The notes under the pieces were generated by a model, which searched no databases, was not told where the DNA came from, and saw only the letters and a list, made by a program, of their open reading frames with translations. The translations under genes and the position numbers were made by a program. Positions 25,135 to 34,121 of a stretch of DNA of 64,000 nucleotides are shown here, in pieces. Position 1 is the stretch's first letter. Each line of letters opens with the position of its first letter. The stretch is from the NCBI GenBank assembly GCA_003133385.1, contig PKXF01000008.1, forward strand, positions 93,270 through 157,269, given 5' to 3'. This DNA comes from Candidatus Saccharimonadota bacterium (GTDB lineage Bacteria > Patescibacteriota > Saccharimonadia > Saccharimonadales > UBA4665).

Positions 25135-26322
25135 ATGAGTACAAAACTCTGGCAACCCGCCACTTTAAGCAATTTACATCCGCTGATTGAGTCCTACACT
25201 GTCGGTTCTGACAAGCAAGCTGACCAGCAGCTATTGGGCTATGACATCATAGCTACTAAGGCTCATGTCGCGATGCTACACGCCATTGGGATTTTAACCA
25301 AAACCGAACTGAAGCAATTAACTTCCGCCCTAGATGATTTACATGATCTATGGCTGGACGGCTCATTTATCGTTGGAGAACATGACGAAGACAGCCACAG
25401 CGCTATTGAGGCTTATCTGGTCGATCGTCTCGGCGACGTAGGCAAAAAGGTTCATAGCGGCCGTAGCCGAAATGACCAATGCCTGGTCATGGTTCGGCTC
25501 TATCTTAAAGACACGCTGGAGCAGCTGACTGCTCTAGCAATGCAGGTGGCATCTTCATACGCCAAGGCTGCCAAGGCGTCCGGCGATACGCCAATGCCTG
25601 GCTATACCCATATGCAAAAGGCCATGCCGACTAGTGTCAGTACCTGGCTTGATTCATTCGCTGCCGGCTTTAGCGATATGAGCGACCTCCTAGTAGCAAC
25701 TCGCAACATTATTGACCAAAACCCACTTGGCTCAGCGGCCGGGTTTGGCGTTTCGTTGCCACTTGATAGACAGCATACGACTAAGAGCCTTGGCTTTAAG
25801 AAGCTGCAAAGCAATCCAATGTACTGTGGTCTATCGAGAGGACTTTTTGAGCTTATGGCCGTACAAGCCTTAAACCCGATCATGGCTCTGGCCGGCAAGT
25901 TTGCTCAGGACATGTTGCTGTTTACAACCCAAGAGTTTAACTTTTTCAGCCTGCCGGACAATTTGACTACCGGCTCGTCAATCATGCCTCACAAACATAA
26001 CTATGACCTCTTCGAGATTATGAGAGGCCAGGCCAATGCTTTCGGCGGCTACATCCAACAGCTGCAAGCCGTAGTCAGCGGTACAGGCAGCGGCTATAAC
26101 AGGGACATACAATTGACCAAAGCTATACTGCTAGCTTCTATGGAAACCGCTAAAAGCACCTTAGAAGTCCTATTACTAGCCGTACCACAGATCCAGTTGC
26201 ACCACGAGGTGCTATATGCGGCGATGACTGATGAAATGCAGAGTGTTAGCAAGGTCAATAAGCTTGTCGAACAGGGCATGCCCTTTAGGGATGCCTACGG
26301 CTTGGTCAAAAGCCAGCTGTAA
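25135..26322 (+). CDS. argH: Argininosuccinate lyase, short at the C terminus
   Basis: A 395-residue member of the fumarase/aspartase superfamily that splits argininosuccinate into arginine and fumarate. N-terminal conserved HEDSHSAIEAYL and HSGRSRNDQ are present, and the signature loop GSSIMPHKHNYDLFE carries the catalytic Ser region. Typical ArgH is about 460 residues; this one stops after FRDAYGLVKSQL, so most of the C-terminal ASL domain is missing. TGGAG lies 10-14 bases before ATG 25135. It is the first structural gene after the attenuator. Confidence 0.92.
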   Translation: MSTKLWQPATLSNLHPLIESYTVGSDKQADQQLLGYDIIATKAHVAMLHAIGILTKTELKQLTSALDDLHDLWLDGSFIVGEHDEDSHSAIEAYLVDRLGDVGKKVHSGRSRNDQCLVMVRLYLKDTLEQLTALAMQVASSYAKAAKASGDTPMPGYTHMQKAMPTSVSTWLDSFAAGFSDMSDLLVATRNIIDQNPLGSAAGFGVSLPLDRQHTTKSLGFKKLQSNPMYCGLSRGLFELMAVQALNPIMALAGKFAQDMLLFTTQEFNFFSLPDNLTTGSSIMPHKHNYDLFEIMRGQANAFGGYIQQLQAVVSGTGSGYNRDIQLTKAILLASMETAKSTLEVLLLAVPQIQLHHEVLYAAMTDEMQSVSKVNKLVEQGMPFRDAYGLVKSQL

Positions 26323-26336
26323 TATCGGTGTACAGG

Positions 26337-26366
26337 TTGACAAGAGTAGGCCGGATATACTACAAT
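26337..26366 (+). promoter_or_regulatory. Internal promoter before argF
   Basis: TTGACA (26337-26342), 18-base spacer, TACAAT (26361-26366), in a very AT-rich 156-base gap between argH and argF. It would allow argFJBDC to be expressed apart from argH. A TGAATA-N-type half site near 26381 is too weak to call an ArgR box. Confidence 0.55.
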
Positions 26367-26379
26367 TTTTGAAATATAT

Positions 26380-26469
26380 ATGAATATTTTTAAAAAAGTG
26401 TACAAATTACCATCCAAAACAACACGTTTTGAAAAAATAACGCTTAAAATACTAGAAAATGACTCATAA
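26380..26469 (+). CDS. Possible leader ORF before argF (29 aa)
   Basis: ATG 26380 lies 13 bases after TACAAT and the ORF ends in TAA at 26469, directly before the AAGGAG of argF. It encodes a Lys-rich peptide (starts MNIFKKVYKLPSKTTRFEK) with a single Arg codon, CGT, at codon 16. No terminator is visible here, so if translated it may act by coupling to argF and not by attenuation. Strong AT bias means it could be chance. Confidence 0.25.
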   Translation: MNIFKKVYKLPSKTTRFEKITLKILENDS

Positions 26470-26478
26470 AGGAGCTAT

Positions 26479-27381
26479 ATGAACAGCCTTCTCTCGATTT
26501 CTGACTTATCTGCCGACCAAATCAAGCAGTTGGTGGACAAAGCAATTGCCCTGAAAGCGGAAATCAAGAACAAAGGCGGGCACGATAAACTGCCGTTAAA
26601 GAATAAAAGCATGGCCATGATTTTCGACAAATCCAGCCTAAGGACCCGGCTGTCATTTGAAATCGGAATGACCCAGCTGGGCGGCCACGCCGTTTACTTG
26701 GCGCCCGACGATATAAAGTTAGGCAAGCGGGAGACCGTTCACGACACCGCCAAAGTTATCAGTAGCATGGCGGATATTATCATCGCCCGGGTTACTTCCC
26801 ACGAGGATGTCAGCGATCTTGCACGCTACTCTACGGTCCCTGTAATTAACGCTATGACCGATGTCGAGCACCCCTGCCAGGTATTGGCAGACCTTATGAC
26901 CATTTATGAAAAATTCGGCACACTTACAGGCCTAAAGCTTGCCTATTTAGGTGACGCCGATGCTAACGTTATTTACTCAATTGCCTTGGCTGCCGAGATA
27001 CTTAACTTAGAGCTCGCCATCGCCGCGCCTAAAGGTTACGAAATGGCCCCAGCAGCTAGGAAGCAGGCGCCAAGCGTTAAGCATTACAACGACCCAGCTA
27101 AAGCCGTTAAGGGTGCACATGTAGTTATTACCGACACCTGGGTTAGCATGGGCAAAGAAGCTGAAAGCCAAGAGCGACTAAAGAAGCTAATGCCGTTCCA
27201 AGTCACAACCGATCTTATGGCTAAGGCCGATCCAAAGGCGATATTTTTACACTGCTTACCGGCTTACCGCGGTAAAGAAATGACCACCGAAGTCATAGAC
27301 GGGCCCCAGTCAGCCGCTTTTGAAGAAGCTGAAAACCGGCTGCACATGCAAAAAGCTGTGGTCCTGGAGCTTTTAACATGA
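26479..27381 (+). CDS. argF: Ornithine carbamoyltransferase
   Basis: A 300-residue OTCase making citrulline from ornithine and carbamoyl phosphate. The carbamoyl-phosphate motif is SSLRTR (52-57), HPCQ is at 131-134, the ornithine-binding DTWVSMGKE (SMG 223-225) follows, and the catalytic HCLP is at 258-261. Full length. AAGGAG lies 8-13 bases before ATG 26479. Its stop overlaps the argJ start (ATGA). Confidence 0.96.
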   Translation: MNSLLSISDLSADQIKQLVDKAIALKAEIKNKGGHDKLPLKNKSMAMIFDKSSLRTRLSFEIGMTQLGGHAVYLAPDDIKLGKRETVHDTAKVISSMADIIIARVTSHEDVSDLARYSTVPVINAMTDVEHPCQVLADLMTIYEKFGTLTGLKLAYLGDADANVIYSIALAAEILNLELAIAAPKGYEMAPAARKQAPSVKHYNDPAKAVKGAHVVITDTWVSMGKEAESQERLKKLMPFQVTTDLMAKADPKAIFLHCLPAYRGKEMTTEVIDGPQSAAFEEAENRLHMQKAVVLELLT

Positions 27382-28544
27382 AGCGCCTAAGTGGCGGCTT
27401 CAGTAATATAGCTGGCTTTTCCACGCTTGGTAAGCACATTGGTATAAAACATAGTGGCAAGGATTTTGCTGTACTATTCTGCGACAAAGTCTGCACGGCT
27501 GCGGCCGTATACACCAGTAATCAAATCCAAGGTGCGCCAATAATAGTTGATAAACAGCACCTTGCCAATAATATGGCCCAGGCTGTCGTCGTAAATAGTG
27601 GTAACGCCAACGTAGCCACTGGCGAACAAGGTATAAAAAACGCTGAGGAAACCGCTGCAATAGCGGCAGCCGAACTCGGCATCAAGGCCGATGACGTACT
27701 TGTGTGCTCAACAGGTGTTATTGGTCCTCAACTGCCGATGGAAAAAATTAGAGATGGCGTTAAGGGTATAAAACAGGACTTAGGCACTAGCGATGATTTC
27801 GCAGAGGCCATATTAACGACTGATACCCGGAAGAAAGAAATTTGTGTAACCGCTGACGGTTTCACGATTGCCGGTTGCGCCAAAGGCTCGGGCATGATCG
27901 CGCCGGACATGGCCACAATGCTGGCATTTATCGCTACAGACGCCGATATTGCCGGTCCTGAGCTTACCAAACTATTGAAAAGCTGCGTAGCATCATCGTT
28001 CAATATGATGAGCGTTGACATGGACACCTCAACTTCCGATACAGTTATTGTGTTAGCAAGCGGCGCTATGAGCGTCGATATTGAACAATTCCAAGAAGCT
28101 TTGCTATATGTCTGCCAGGAACTTGCTAAAATGATTGCCCGTGATGGCGAAGGCGCGACCAAGCTTATAACCTGCGAAACCCGCGGCGCATCCAGTCAAA
28201 GCGATGCTAAGAAAGTTGCCAAATCGATCATAAACTCCAACCTGGTTAAGACTGCTATCTATGGCAATGACCCCAACTGGGGCCGCCTGATGATGGCTCT
28301 TGGTAATAGCCAAGCCGAGAAAATTGAACAGGATAAGATACAGATATGGATTAACCAAACGTCAATTGTGGACGGTGGCAAGGCGGCTGCTGACTATGAC
28401 ACCAAAAAGCTAAGCACTATACTAAGCTCCAGTCAGGAAATAGCAATCACGATTGATCTAAACCTGGGAAACTACGCTGCCGAAGCCTACGGTTGCGATA
28501 TGAGCGAAGACTATATAAAAATAAATGCTGAGTATACGACTTGA
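27378..28544 (+). CDS. argJ: Glutamate N-acetyltransferase / N-acetylglutamate synthase ArgJ
   Basis: A 388-residue ArgJ that moves the acetyl group from N-acetylornithine to glutamate. It is autocatalytically cut before the Thr of AKGSGMIAPDMATMLAF (T180), giving alpha and beta chains. N-terminal GFSTLGKHIGIKHSGKDFA and ASGN-like VVVNSGNANVATGE are present, and the C-terminal GNDPNWGRLMMALG is also visible. With ArgJ the pathway recycles acetate; whether it is also bifunctional with acetyl-CoA cannot be told. Start ATGA-overlaps argF. Confidence 0.95.
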   Translation: MKRLSGGFSNIAGFSTLGKHIGIKHSGKDFAVLFCDKVCTAAAVYTSNQIQGAPIIVDKQHLANNMAQAVVVNSGNANVATGEQGIKNAEETAAIAAAELGIKADDVLVCSTGVIGPQLPMEKIRDGVKGIKQDLGTSDDFAEAILTTDTRKKEICVTADGFTIAGCAKGSGMIAPDMATMLAFIATDADIAGPELTKLLKSCVASSFNMMSVDMDTSTSDTVIVLASGAMSVDIEQFQEALLYVCQELAKMIARDGEGATKLITCETRGASSQSDAKKVAKSIINSNLVKTAIYGNDPNWGRLMMALGNSQAEKIEQDKIQIWINQTSIVDGGKAAADYDTKKLSTILSSSQEIAITIDLNLGNYAAEAYGCDMSEDYIKINAEYTT

Positions 28545-28549
28545 AAAAT

Positions 28550-29383
28550 ATGAACGAAGCCGCCACAAAAGCCGAACTCCTACTCCAAGCACTCAAATAC
28601 ATTAAGAAATTTGAGGGCAAGATCATTGTTATCAAGTACGGCGGCAACGCTATGGAAAATGAGGAGCTTCAATCATCGGTGTTCCAAGACATTAGTATGC
28701 TGTCACGGCTCGGCTTGCAAATAGTTGTTGTGCACGGCGGCGGTCCTAAAATTGACGCCGAACTTGCCAAGCGCGGCATTAAAAAGAAAACTGTTCATGG
28801 CCTGCGGGTTACTGACGATGAAACCCTAAAGGTGGTCGTCAAAACACTGAAGTCCGTCAACAAGGATTGCGTTGAGGGCCTTAAAAAAGTTGGTGTCAGG
28901 GCCAGGGATTATACGTCTGGCATGTTCCTTACCGAGGCTAAGGACGCTCCCGGCCTAGGCCATGTCGGCGAGATTATAAAGGTTGATTCAATGTCGCTAC
29001 TCAGACCGCTAGCCTATGGTATCGTCCCGGTTATATCTTGCATGGGCAAAGATGCTGGGGGACAGATCCATAACATTAATGGCGATACGGCTGCTACAAA
29101 GCTTGCCGAAGCCCTCAAGGCCGAGAAACTAACCATACTGACAAATATTAACGGCGTGCTGGACTCGAAAGGCAAACGTATTTCGCATTTGAGCGTTAAA
29201 GATATTCCTAGGTATATTGAAAATGGCGTGATTCACGGCGGTATGATTCCAAAAGTCCGGGCATGTGCCGATGCCGTCACCCATGGCGTGAAAAAAGCCC
29301 ACTTGCTGGACGGCACCGTACCGCGGGCCCTGCTACTGGAAATATTTACAGCCGGCGGTATCGGAACGGAGATTGTGAAATGA
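28550..29383 (+). CDS. argB: Acetylglutamate kinase
   Basis: A member of the amino-acid kinase family that phosphorylates N-acetylglutamate. Landmarks are IIVIKYGGNAME, VVVHGGGPKIDAEL with HGLRVTD, ISCMGKDAGGQIHNINGDTAATKLAEAL, and LTNINGVLD. ATG 28550 gives 277 residues. A TTG at 28541 that overlaps the argJ stop (TTGA) would add three residues and is an alternative start; neither has a Shine-Dalgarno, so coupling to argJ translation is likely. Its stop overlaps the argD start. Confidence 0.95.
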   Translation: MNEAATKAELLLQALKYIKKFEGKIIVIKYGGNAMENEELQSSVFQDISMLSRLGLQIVVVHGGGPKIDAELAKRGIKKKTVHGLRVTDDETLKVVVKTLKSVNKDCVEGLKKVGVRARDYTSGMFLTEAKDAPGLGHVGEIIKVDSMSLLRPLAYGIVPVISCMGKDAGGQIHNINGDTAATKLAEALKAEKLTILTNINGVLDSKGKRISHLSVKDIPRYIENGVIHGGMIPKVRACADAVTHGVKKAHLLDGTVPRALLLEIFTAGGIGTEIVK

Positions 29384-30537
29384 GTGATGACCTGAAACTA
29401 CTCGATAGTACCCATATAATGCCAACTTACCCGCGACAGGACCTCATACTGGAGAAGGGAAGCGGCTGCTACGTTTTTGACAGTGACGGCAATAAATACC
29501 TAGACTTTTTTGGCGGTCTTGCTACCTGCAGCGTCGGTCATGCCAATCCCGAGGTAACCAAAGCTATAGCTGACCAGGCAAAAAAATTAATCAGCGTCTC
29601 CAATCTCTACTACACAGAACCACAAATCCGTCTGGCCAAAAAACTGTCTGATCTGTCTGGGCTCAAGAAGGTATTTTTCTCCCACAGCGGCGCCGATGCT
29701 AACGAAGCAGCTATTAAGCTAGCTAAAAAAGTTACCGGCAAGCAAGAATTCATAGCTTTTAGCGGTGCGTTTCATGGCCGTACAACAGGTAGTCTGGCCC
29801 TAACTTGGAACCAAAAAATTAAAGAGCCGTTTTTGCCTCTGGCGCCAGCAGCTAAATTTGCTACCTATAATGACACTGCCAGCCTGGAGTCACTTATAAA
29901 CGACAATACGGCTGCAGTTATTGTCGAGCCAATCCAAGGTGAGGCCGGGGTTGTAGTACCGGATAAAAACTTTCTAAGTGAAGTACGAAAAATATGTACC
30001 TTGCGCGGCATACTGATGATAGTTGATGAAGTACAAACCGGCATCGGCCGGACCGGTACGTTTTTTGCCTATAGTCGCAGTAATATAAAGCCTGATATAG
30101 TCACCATCGCCAAAGGCTTGGCTAACGGTGTACCAATCGGAGCATGCTTATCCGATTACAATCTTGAGTTAGGCGAGCATGGGTCAACGCTTGGAGGCAA
30201 TAGCCTGTCATGTGCTGCGGCCAACGCCACGATTGATTACATTGAGAAAAATAACCTAATGAGCAACGCCGAGGGTGTCGGCAACTACTTAATGGACCGA
30301 TTACGTGCATTGCAAGAAAGCACCCCCCTAATTAAGGACGTTCGCGGCCAAGGCCTGATGATTGGTATCGTGCTCCAAAAACCCGAAGCAGCCAAGATCG
30401 TTAAATTAACTTTGTCTGACGGTCTGCTATGTAATAATGCTGCTCCTAACGTGGTTCGGCTTCTGCCGCCGCTGATTGCTACAAAAGAGCAGGCCGATGA
30501 GTGCTTGAGGATATTAAGTAAGGCGATGCAGCCGTGA
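29380..30537 (+). CDS. argD: Acetylornithine aminotransferase
   Basis: A 385-residue class III PLP aminotransferase converting N-acetylglutamate semialdehyde to N-acetylornithine. The PLP-phosphate site is FSHSGADANEAAIKLA, the Asp of DEVQTGIGRTG (216-226) contacts PLP, and the Schiff-base Lys is K245 in TIAKGLANGVPIGA. The start is ATG 29380, overlapping the argB stop (ATGA). A longer open frame upstream lies within argB and is not used. Confidence 0.94.
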   Translation: MSDDLKLLDSTHIMPTYPRQDLILEKGSGCYVFDSDGNKYLDFFGGLATCSVGHANPEVTKAIADQAKKLISVSNLYYTEPQIRLAKKLSDLSGLKKVFFSHSGADANEAAIKLAKKVTGKQEFIAFSGAFHGRTTGSLALTWNQKIKEPFLPLAPAAKFATYNDTASLESLINDNTAAVIVEPIQGEAGVVVPDKNFLSEVRKICTLRGILMIVDEVQTGIGRTGTFFAYSRSNIKPDIVTIAKGLANGVPIGACLSDYNLELGEHGSTLGGNSLSCAAANATIDYIEKNNLMSNAEGVGNYLMDRLRALQESTPLIKDVRGQGLMIGIVLQKPEAAKIVKLTLSDGLLCNNAAPNVVRLLPPLIATKEQADECLRILSKAMQP

Positions 30538-31511
30538 AATCCGTAGGTATAATCGGTGCCAGCGGTTTCACTGGACACGAACTGCTCAAGCTACTAAATG
30601 CACACGAACTAGTAGATCTTAAAGTTATGAATAGCCGGAACTACGCCGGCAAAAAAGTGAGTAGTTTATATAATGACTTTGAGGGAGATGACGTCTACAC
30701 AGGTTACTCGTTCGATGAGGTTAATGCGTTCAATTTAGACCTTATATTCTTAGCTTTGCCGCATGCTAAATCCATGGATACCATAAAGGAATTAGATACG
30801 ACTAAAACCAAACTCATAGACCTGAGCGCCGATTACCGTTTTAAAGACCCTGAGGTGTATGAAAAAATCTACGGCCGGGCTTCGCTAGCGACGGAGCACA
30901 CTTGGGTCTACGGTTTGCCTGAGCTGTTTAAGACAGAAATACAAAATGCTAAGGCCGTTGCCAATCCCGGCTGTTACGCCGCAGCTTCAATCCTGGCCGC
31001 CTATCCAATCCAAGATGAGGCAGCCCATATTGTATTTGATTGCAAAAGCGGTTGGTCAGGCGCCGGCCGTGACAGCGACTATGCCAAAAATCCTGGCTTG
31101 CTTAAAGATAATCTTATTGCCTATAAACTCACCAAGCACCGGCATAAATATGAGATTGAACAGTTTGTTAAAACGCCGATCAGTTTTACTCCCCATGTCT
31201 TTGATACGTTTGAGGGAATGATGTGTACCGCCCACGTCCTGCTTAAAAATGGTGCTAACAGCGACGAAATTATGAAGCGTTACCAAGATTTTTATAAAGA
31301 CTCGGCCTTTACGCGCGTCAGCCAAGCCATACCCGATGTAAGTCAAACCCAAAAAACCAACTATTGCGATATTGGCGGTTTTGAAATAGACGAAAACAAC
31401 CAATTGGTTATAGTATCGACGCTAGATAATCTATGGAAGGGAGCTGCCGGACAGGCAGTCCAAAACATGAATCTTATGCTCGGTCTACCGGAAACAGAGG
31501 GACTGATCTAA
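30534..31511 (+). CDS. argC: N-acetyl-gamma-glutamyl-phosphate reductase
   Basis: A 325-residue NADPH-dependent reductase. The Rossmann motif is VGIIGASGFTGHELLKLL at the N terminus, and the catalytic Cys is C147 in ANPGCYAAAS. HRHKYEIEQ and PHVFDTFEGMMCTAH follow, as in the family. It starts with GTG 30534, overlapping the argD stop (GTGA), so it is translated by coupling. It is the last biosynthetic gene before argS; argG is not in the cluster. Confidence 0.95.
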   Translation: MKSVGIIGASGFTGHELLKLLNAHELVDLKVMNSRNYAGKKVSSLYNDFEGDDVYTGYSFDEVNAFNLDLIFLALPHAKSMDTIKELDTTKTKLIDLSADYRFKDPEVYEKIYGRASLATEHTWVYGLPELFKTEIQNAKAVANPGCYAAASILAAYPIQDEAAHIVFDCKSGWSGAGRDSDYAKNPGLLKDNLIAYKLTKHRHKYEIEQFVKTPISFTPHVFDTFEGMMCTAHVLLKNGANSDEIMKRYQDFYKDSAFTRVSQAIPDVSQTQKTNYCDIGGFEIDENNQLVIVSTLDNLWKGAAGQAVQNMNLMLGLPETEGLI

Positions 31512-31530
31512 TCTGTTACACTAGTAGAGC

Positions 31531-33219
31531 ATGAAGAGTATATTGGAGCAGCGGGTTGTATCAGCTTGCCAGGAGCTGTTCAATGTGGAGGCAGCCGTTA
31601 CGCTTAGCCGGCCGCAGGAGCAGTTCGGAGACTACACGACGAATGTGGCACTGAGACTGGCCAAGCAATTAGGTAAAAATCCACATGAGGTTGCTGAGAC
31701 GCTTGCCGCCAAGCTGCGCGAAACCCTCAGTGAGCATGTCAGCCAAGTTACCATTGCCGGGCCCGGCTTTATTAATCTTCATCTAAACGACCCTTCGCTT
31801 CAAAGCGCACTTCAAGACAAACCCGCGAAGTCACTTCAAGGGCAATCAATCGTTGCCGAATATTCGGACCCCAATCCTTTCAAAGTCCTCCATGCCGGAC
31901 ATCTTTATACAACGATCACCGGTGATGCCATAGCCCGTTTGCTGGAAGCGGCTGGAGCGACGGTCCATAGAATTAATTATGGCGGTGATGTCGGCCTGCA
32001 CGTTGGTAAAACAATGTGGGCAATTATTAATTCTTTGGGCGGCGAACTGCCTGAAAAACTTGCAGAAGTTGACGCTACTAACCGTCCCGAGTGGCTAAGC
32101 GAACGTTACGTGGAAGGCAATACCGCTTACGAACAGGACGAAAAAGCTAAAGATGAGATAGCCAGGAGTAATAAGCGGGTCTACGAAGTGCACGCTAAGG
32201 AAGATCATGAATCGCCGTTTGCCCAAATTTATTGGACCTGCCGGGGATGGAGCTACGACGGCTTCCACGAGCTATACAAACAATTGCAAGTTACGGACTT
32301 TGAGCGCTATATAGCTGAGAGTGAAGTAACGCCGATCGGTATCGAGATGGCTAAAAAAGGACTGGAGGAGGGCGTGCTGGCCCGTTCCGACGGCGCGGTA
32401 GTGTTCGCTGGCGAACCACATGGTTTGCACACCAGGGTATTCTTAAATTCCGAGGGTCTTCCCACCTATGAAGCCAAAGAACTTGGTCTGGCAGCTCTCA
32501 AATGGCGAGATTATAACTTCGATCAGGGGATCATTATTACAGCTAACGACATCGTCGAGTATATGAAGGTTGTGTTGAAAGCTTTGGAGCATTTTTATCC
32601 CGAAGTCGTGGCCCGCAGCAAGCATATTACGCACGGCATTATTAAATTACCCGGTGGCCAAAAAATGAGCAGCCGCAAAGGTAACATATTGCGTGCCCAG
32701 GACATACTGGAGATAGCCGATAAGGCCAATCAAGCTCTCAATAATCAAAACAACCACGAAACGGTACTTGGCGCCGTTAAATACGCTTTTCTTAAAAACC
32801 GTATTGGCGGAGACATTATCTATGACCCGGAGCAATCTGTAAGCCTGGAAGGCAATAGCGGTCCTTATCTTCAGTATGCCCATGCTAGGGCCTGCTCGAT
32901 TTTGCATAAGGCAACCAAAGAGGGCAGTGAGGCGGAAGCCTTAAACGGCTCAATAAAGTTTGATCCCGAAGAACGCTCTTTAGTACGTAAAATAACTGAG
33001 TATGTCGAGGTATTCGATAATGCAGTCAACGAATTAATGCCGCATCACCTTTGCACTTACCTCTATGAATTAGCCCAAACATTTAATCATTTTTATGAGC
33101 ACAACCAGGTAGTTGGCGATACGCGTGAGGCTATTCGGCTAGTTTTAGTTCGTCGTTATGCGGACACATTGCAGGCTGGGCTGGACTTACTTGGTATAAC
33201 CGCACCTGATAGAATGTAA
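31531..33219 (+). CDS. argS: Arginyl-tRNA synthetase
   Basis: A 562-residue class I synthetase. It has an N-terminal Add-1-type domain (ECR end VTIAGPGFINLHLN), the HIGH-type motif NPFKVLHAGHLYTT (about 114-127), a KMSK-type loop GGQKMSSRKGN and a C-terminal helical anticodon domain with ArgRS-like ETREAIRLVLVRR. It starts 19 bases after argC and also has TACACT (31517-31522) 8 bases before its ATG. It can therefore be read both from the arg operon and as a leaderless message of its own. It charges the tRNA whose charging level would set the upstream attenuator. Confidence 0.96.
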   Translation: MKSILEQRVVSACQELFNVEAAVTLSRPQEQFGDYTTNVALRLAKQLGKNPHEVAETLAAKLRETLSEHVSQVTIAGPGFINLHLNDPSLQSALQDKPAKSLQGQSIVAEYSDPNPFKVLHAGHLYTTITGDAIARLLEAAGATVHRINYGGDVGLHVGKTMWAIINSLGGELPEKLAEVDATNRPEWLSERYVEGNTAYEQDEKAKDEIARSNKRVYEVHAKEDHESPFAQIYWTCRGWSYDGFHELYKQLQVTDFERYIAESEVTPIGIEMAKKGLEEGVLARSDGAVVFAGEPHGLHTRVFLNSEGLPTYEAKELGLAALKWRDYNFDQGIIITANDIVEYMKVVLKALEHFYPEVVARSKHITHGIIKLPGGQKMSSRKGNILRAQDILEIADKANQALNNQNNHETVLGAVKYAFLKNRIGGDIIYDPEQSVSLEGNSGPYLQYAHARACSILHKATKEGSEAEALNGSIKFDPEERSLVRKITEYVEVFDNAVNELMPHHLCTYLYELAQTFNHFYEHNQVVGDTREAIRLVLVRRYADTLQAGLDLLGITAPDRM

Positions 33220-33236
33220 ACATAAGGAGAGATTTT

Positions 33237-33725
33237 ATGGCAGCAAGACAGCGCGCACGTACTGTCAACCAAACCCAGGCAGTAACCACCGGAACTACCA
33301 TACGTATAGAGCAGCCGAAGAGTTCACGTCAGCAAAAGCAGAATATAACCGTCGTTATGGCTCAGGAGCACAATCCGGTTGGTGGCTTTGTTGATTTTCT
33401 GCGCGAGCACGCAATAGTTGGCCTAGCCGTTGGTTTCGCCATTGCCACACAGCTGCAAACAGTCATCAAGCAGCTGATCGCCAGCTTTATAAATCCACTT
33501 TACGCCCTACTATTTAACGGCCAGCAGCTTAGTAGTCTTTCGACCACTATCCACTGGCATGGCCGCCAACAAACATTTGGTTGGGGGGCTTTTGTATACG
33601 ACGTTGTTGACCTTGTGTTTGTGCTAGTAGTTATTTATTCAATAGTCAAGATCCTTCATCTAGATAGCCTGGATAAACCACAATCGGGAAAGAAAGAAAA
33701 CGTAAAAAAACATATGAATCCATGA
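33237..33725 (+). CDS. MscL-family mechanosensitive channel-like protein
   Basis: A 162-residue protein. The first 55 residues are polar and Gln/Arg-rich. The MscL-like core follows: GGFVDFLREHAIVGLAVGFAIATQLQ, an Asn/Pro-containing end of helix 1 (SFINPLYALLF), a periplasmic loop and helix 2 (FVYDVVDLVFVLVVIYSIVKIL), then a Lys-rich cytoplasmic tail. MscL opens under membrane tension to release solutes. The polar N-terminal extension is unusual. AAGGAGAG lies a few bases before ATG 33237. ATGA overlap with msrB. Confidence 0.75.
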   Translation: MAARQRARTVNQTQAVTTGTTIRIEQPKSSRQQKQNITVVMAQEHNPVGGFVDFLREHAIVGLAVGFAIATQLQTVIKQLIASFINPLYALLFNGQQLSSLSTTIHWHGRQQTFGWGAFVYDVVDLVFVLVVIYSIVKILHLDSLDKPQSGKKENVKKHMNP

Positions 33726-34120
33726 AGCTTTCCGAAGACGAGTGGAAGAAAAAACTAACTCCCGAGCAGTACCATATATTACGCGAGAAAGGTACGGAAA
33801 CGCCTTTCAGCGGTAAACTGTTACACCAGGATAGCAATGGCGACTTTGTCTGTGCAGCCTGTGGCACGGTTTTGTTTCATAGCGACAGTAAGTACGACTC
33901 AACAATCCCAGGCCTTGAGGGCTGGCCCAGCTTTGCCGATGCTGCTAAAAGTGACGCCGTAGAGCTAACTGATGATAACACTTTCGGTATGCACCGCACC
34001 GAGGTTACCTGTAAAACGTGTGGTAGCCACCTAGGCCACCTGTTTGATGATGAATCCTCACCAACCGGTAAGCACTATTGCATCAACTCCGCAGCTCTGG
34101 ATTTCCAGGAAAAGCAGTAG
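33722..34120 (+). CDS. msrB: Peptide-methionine (R)-S-oxide reductase
   Basis: A 132-residue MsrB that repairs the R-form of methionine sulfoxide. Two CxxC zinc motifs (CAAC and CKTC) are present, with GWPSF, the LGHLFDD segment and the catalytic Cys in HYCINSAAL near the C terminus. Normal length. The start overlaps the channel gene stop (ATGA). It shares the area with an HxlR regulator and a flavin reductase, a mix consistent with redox stress response, though that link is inference. Confidence 0.95.
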   Translation: MKLSEDEWKKKLTPEQYHILREKGTETPFSGKLLHQDSNGDFVCAACGTVLFHSDSKYDSTIPGLEGWPSFADAAKSDAVELTDDNTFGMHRTEVTCKTCGSHLGHLFDDESSPTGKHYCINSAALDFQEKQ

Positions 34121-34121
34121 C

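Noticed and set aside
26371-26400. ArgR (ARG) box before argF
   Set aside because: Only one half site (TGAATA) matches; the other half is poly-A/T and no full palindrome can be drawn.
26320-26478. Frameshift as the reason for the short argH
   Set aside because: No frame after the stop resembles the missing ArgH domain, and the gap holds a promoter and an AT-rich leader instead.
29263-29379. 39-codon N-terminal extension of argD
   Set aside because: It lies inside argB in another frame; the ATGA overlap at 29380 fits both the operon style and the family length.
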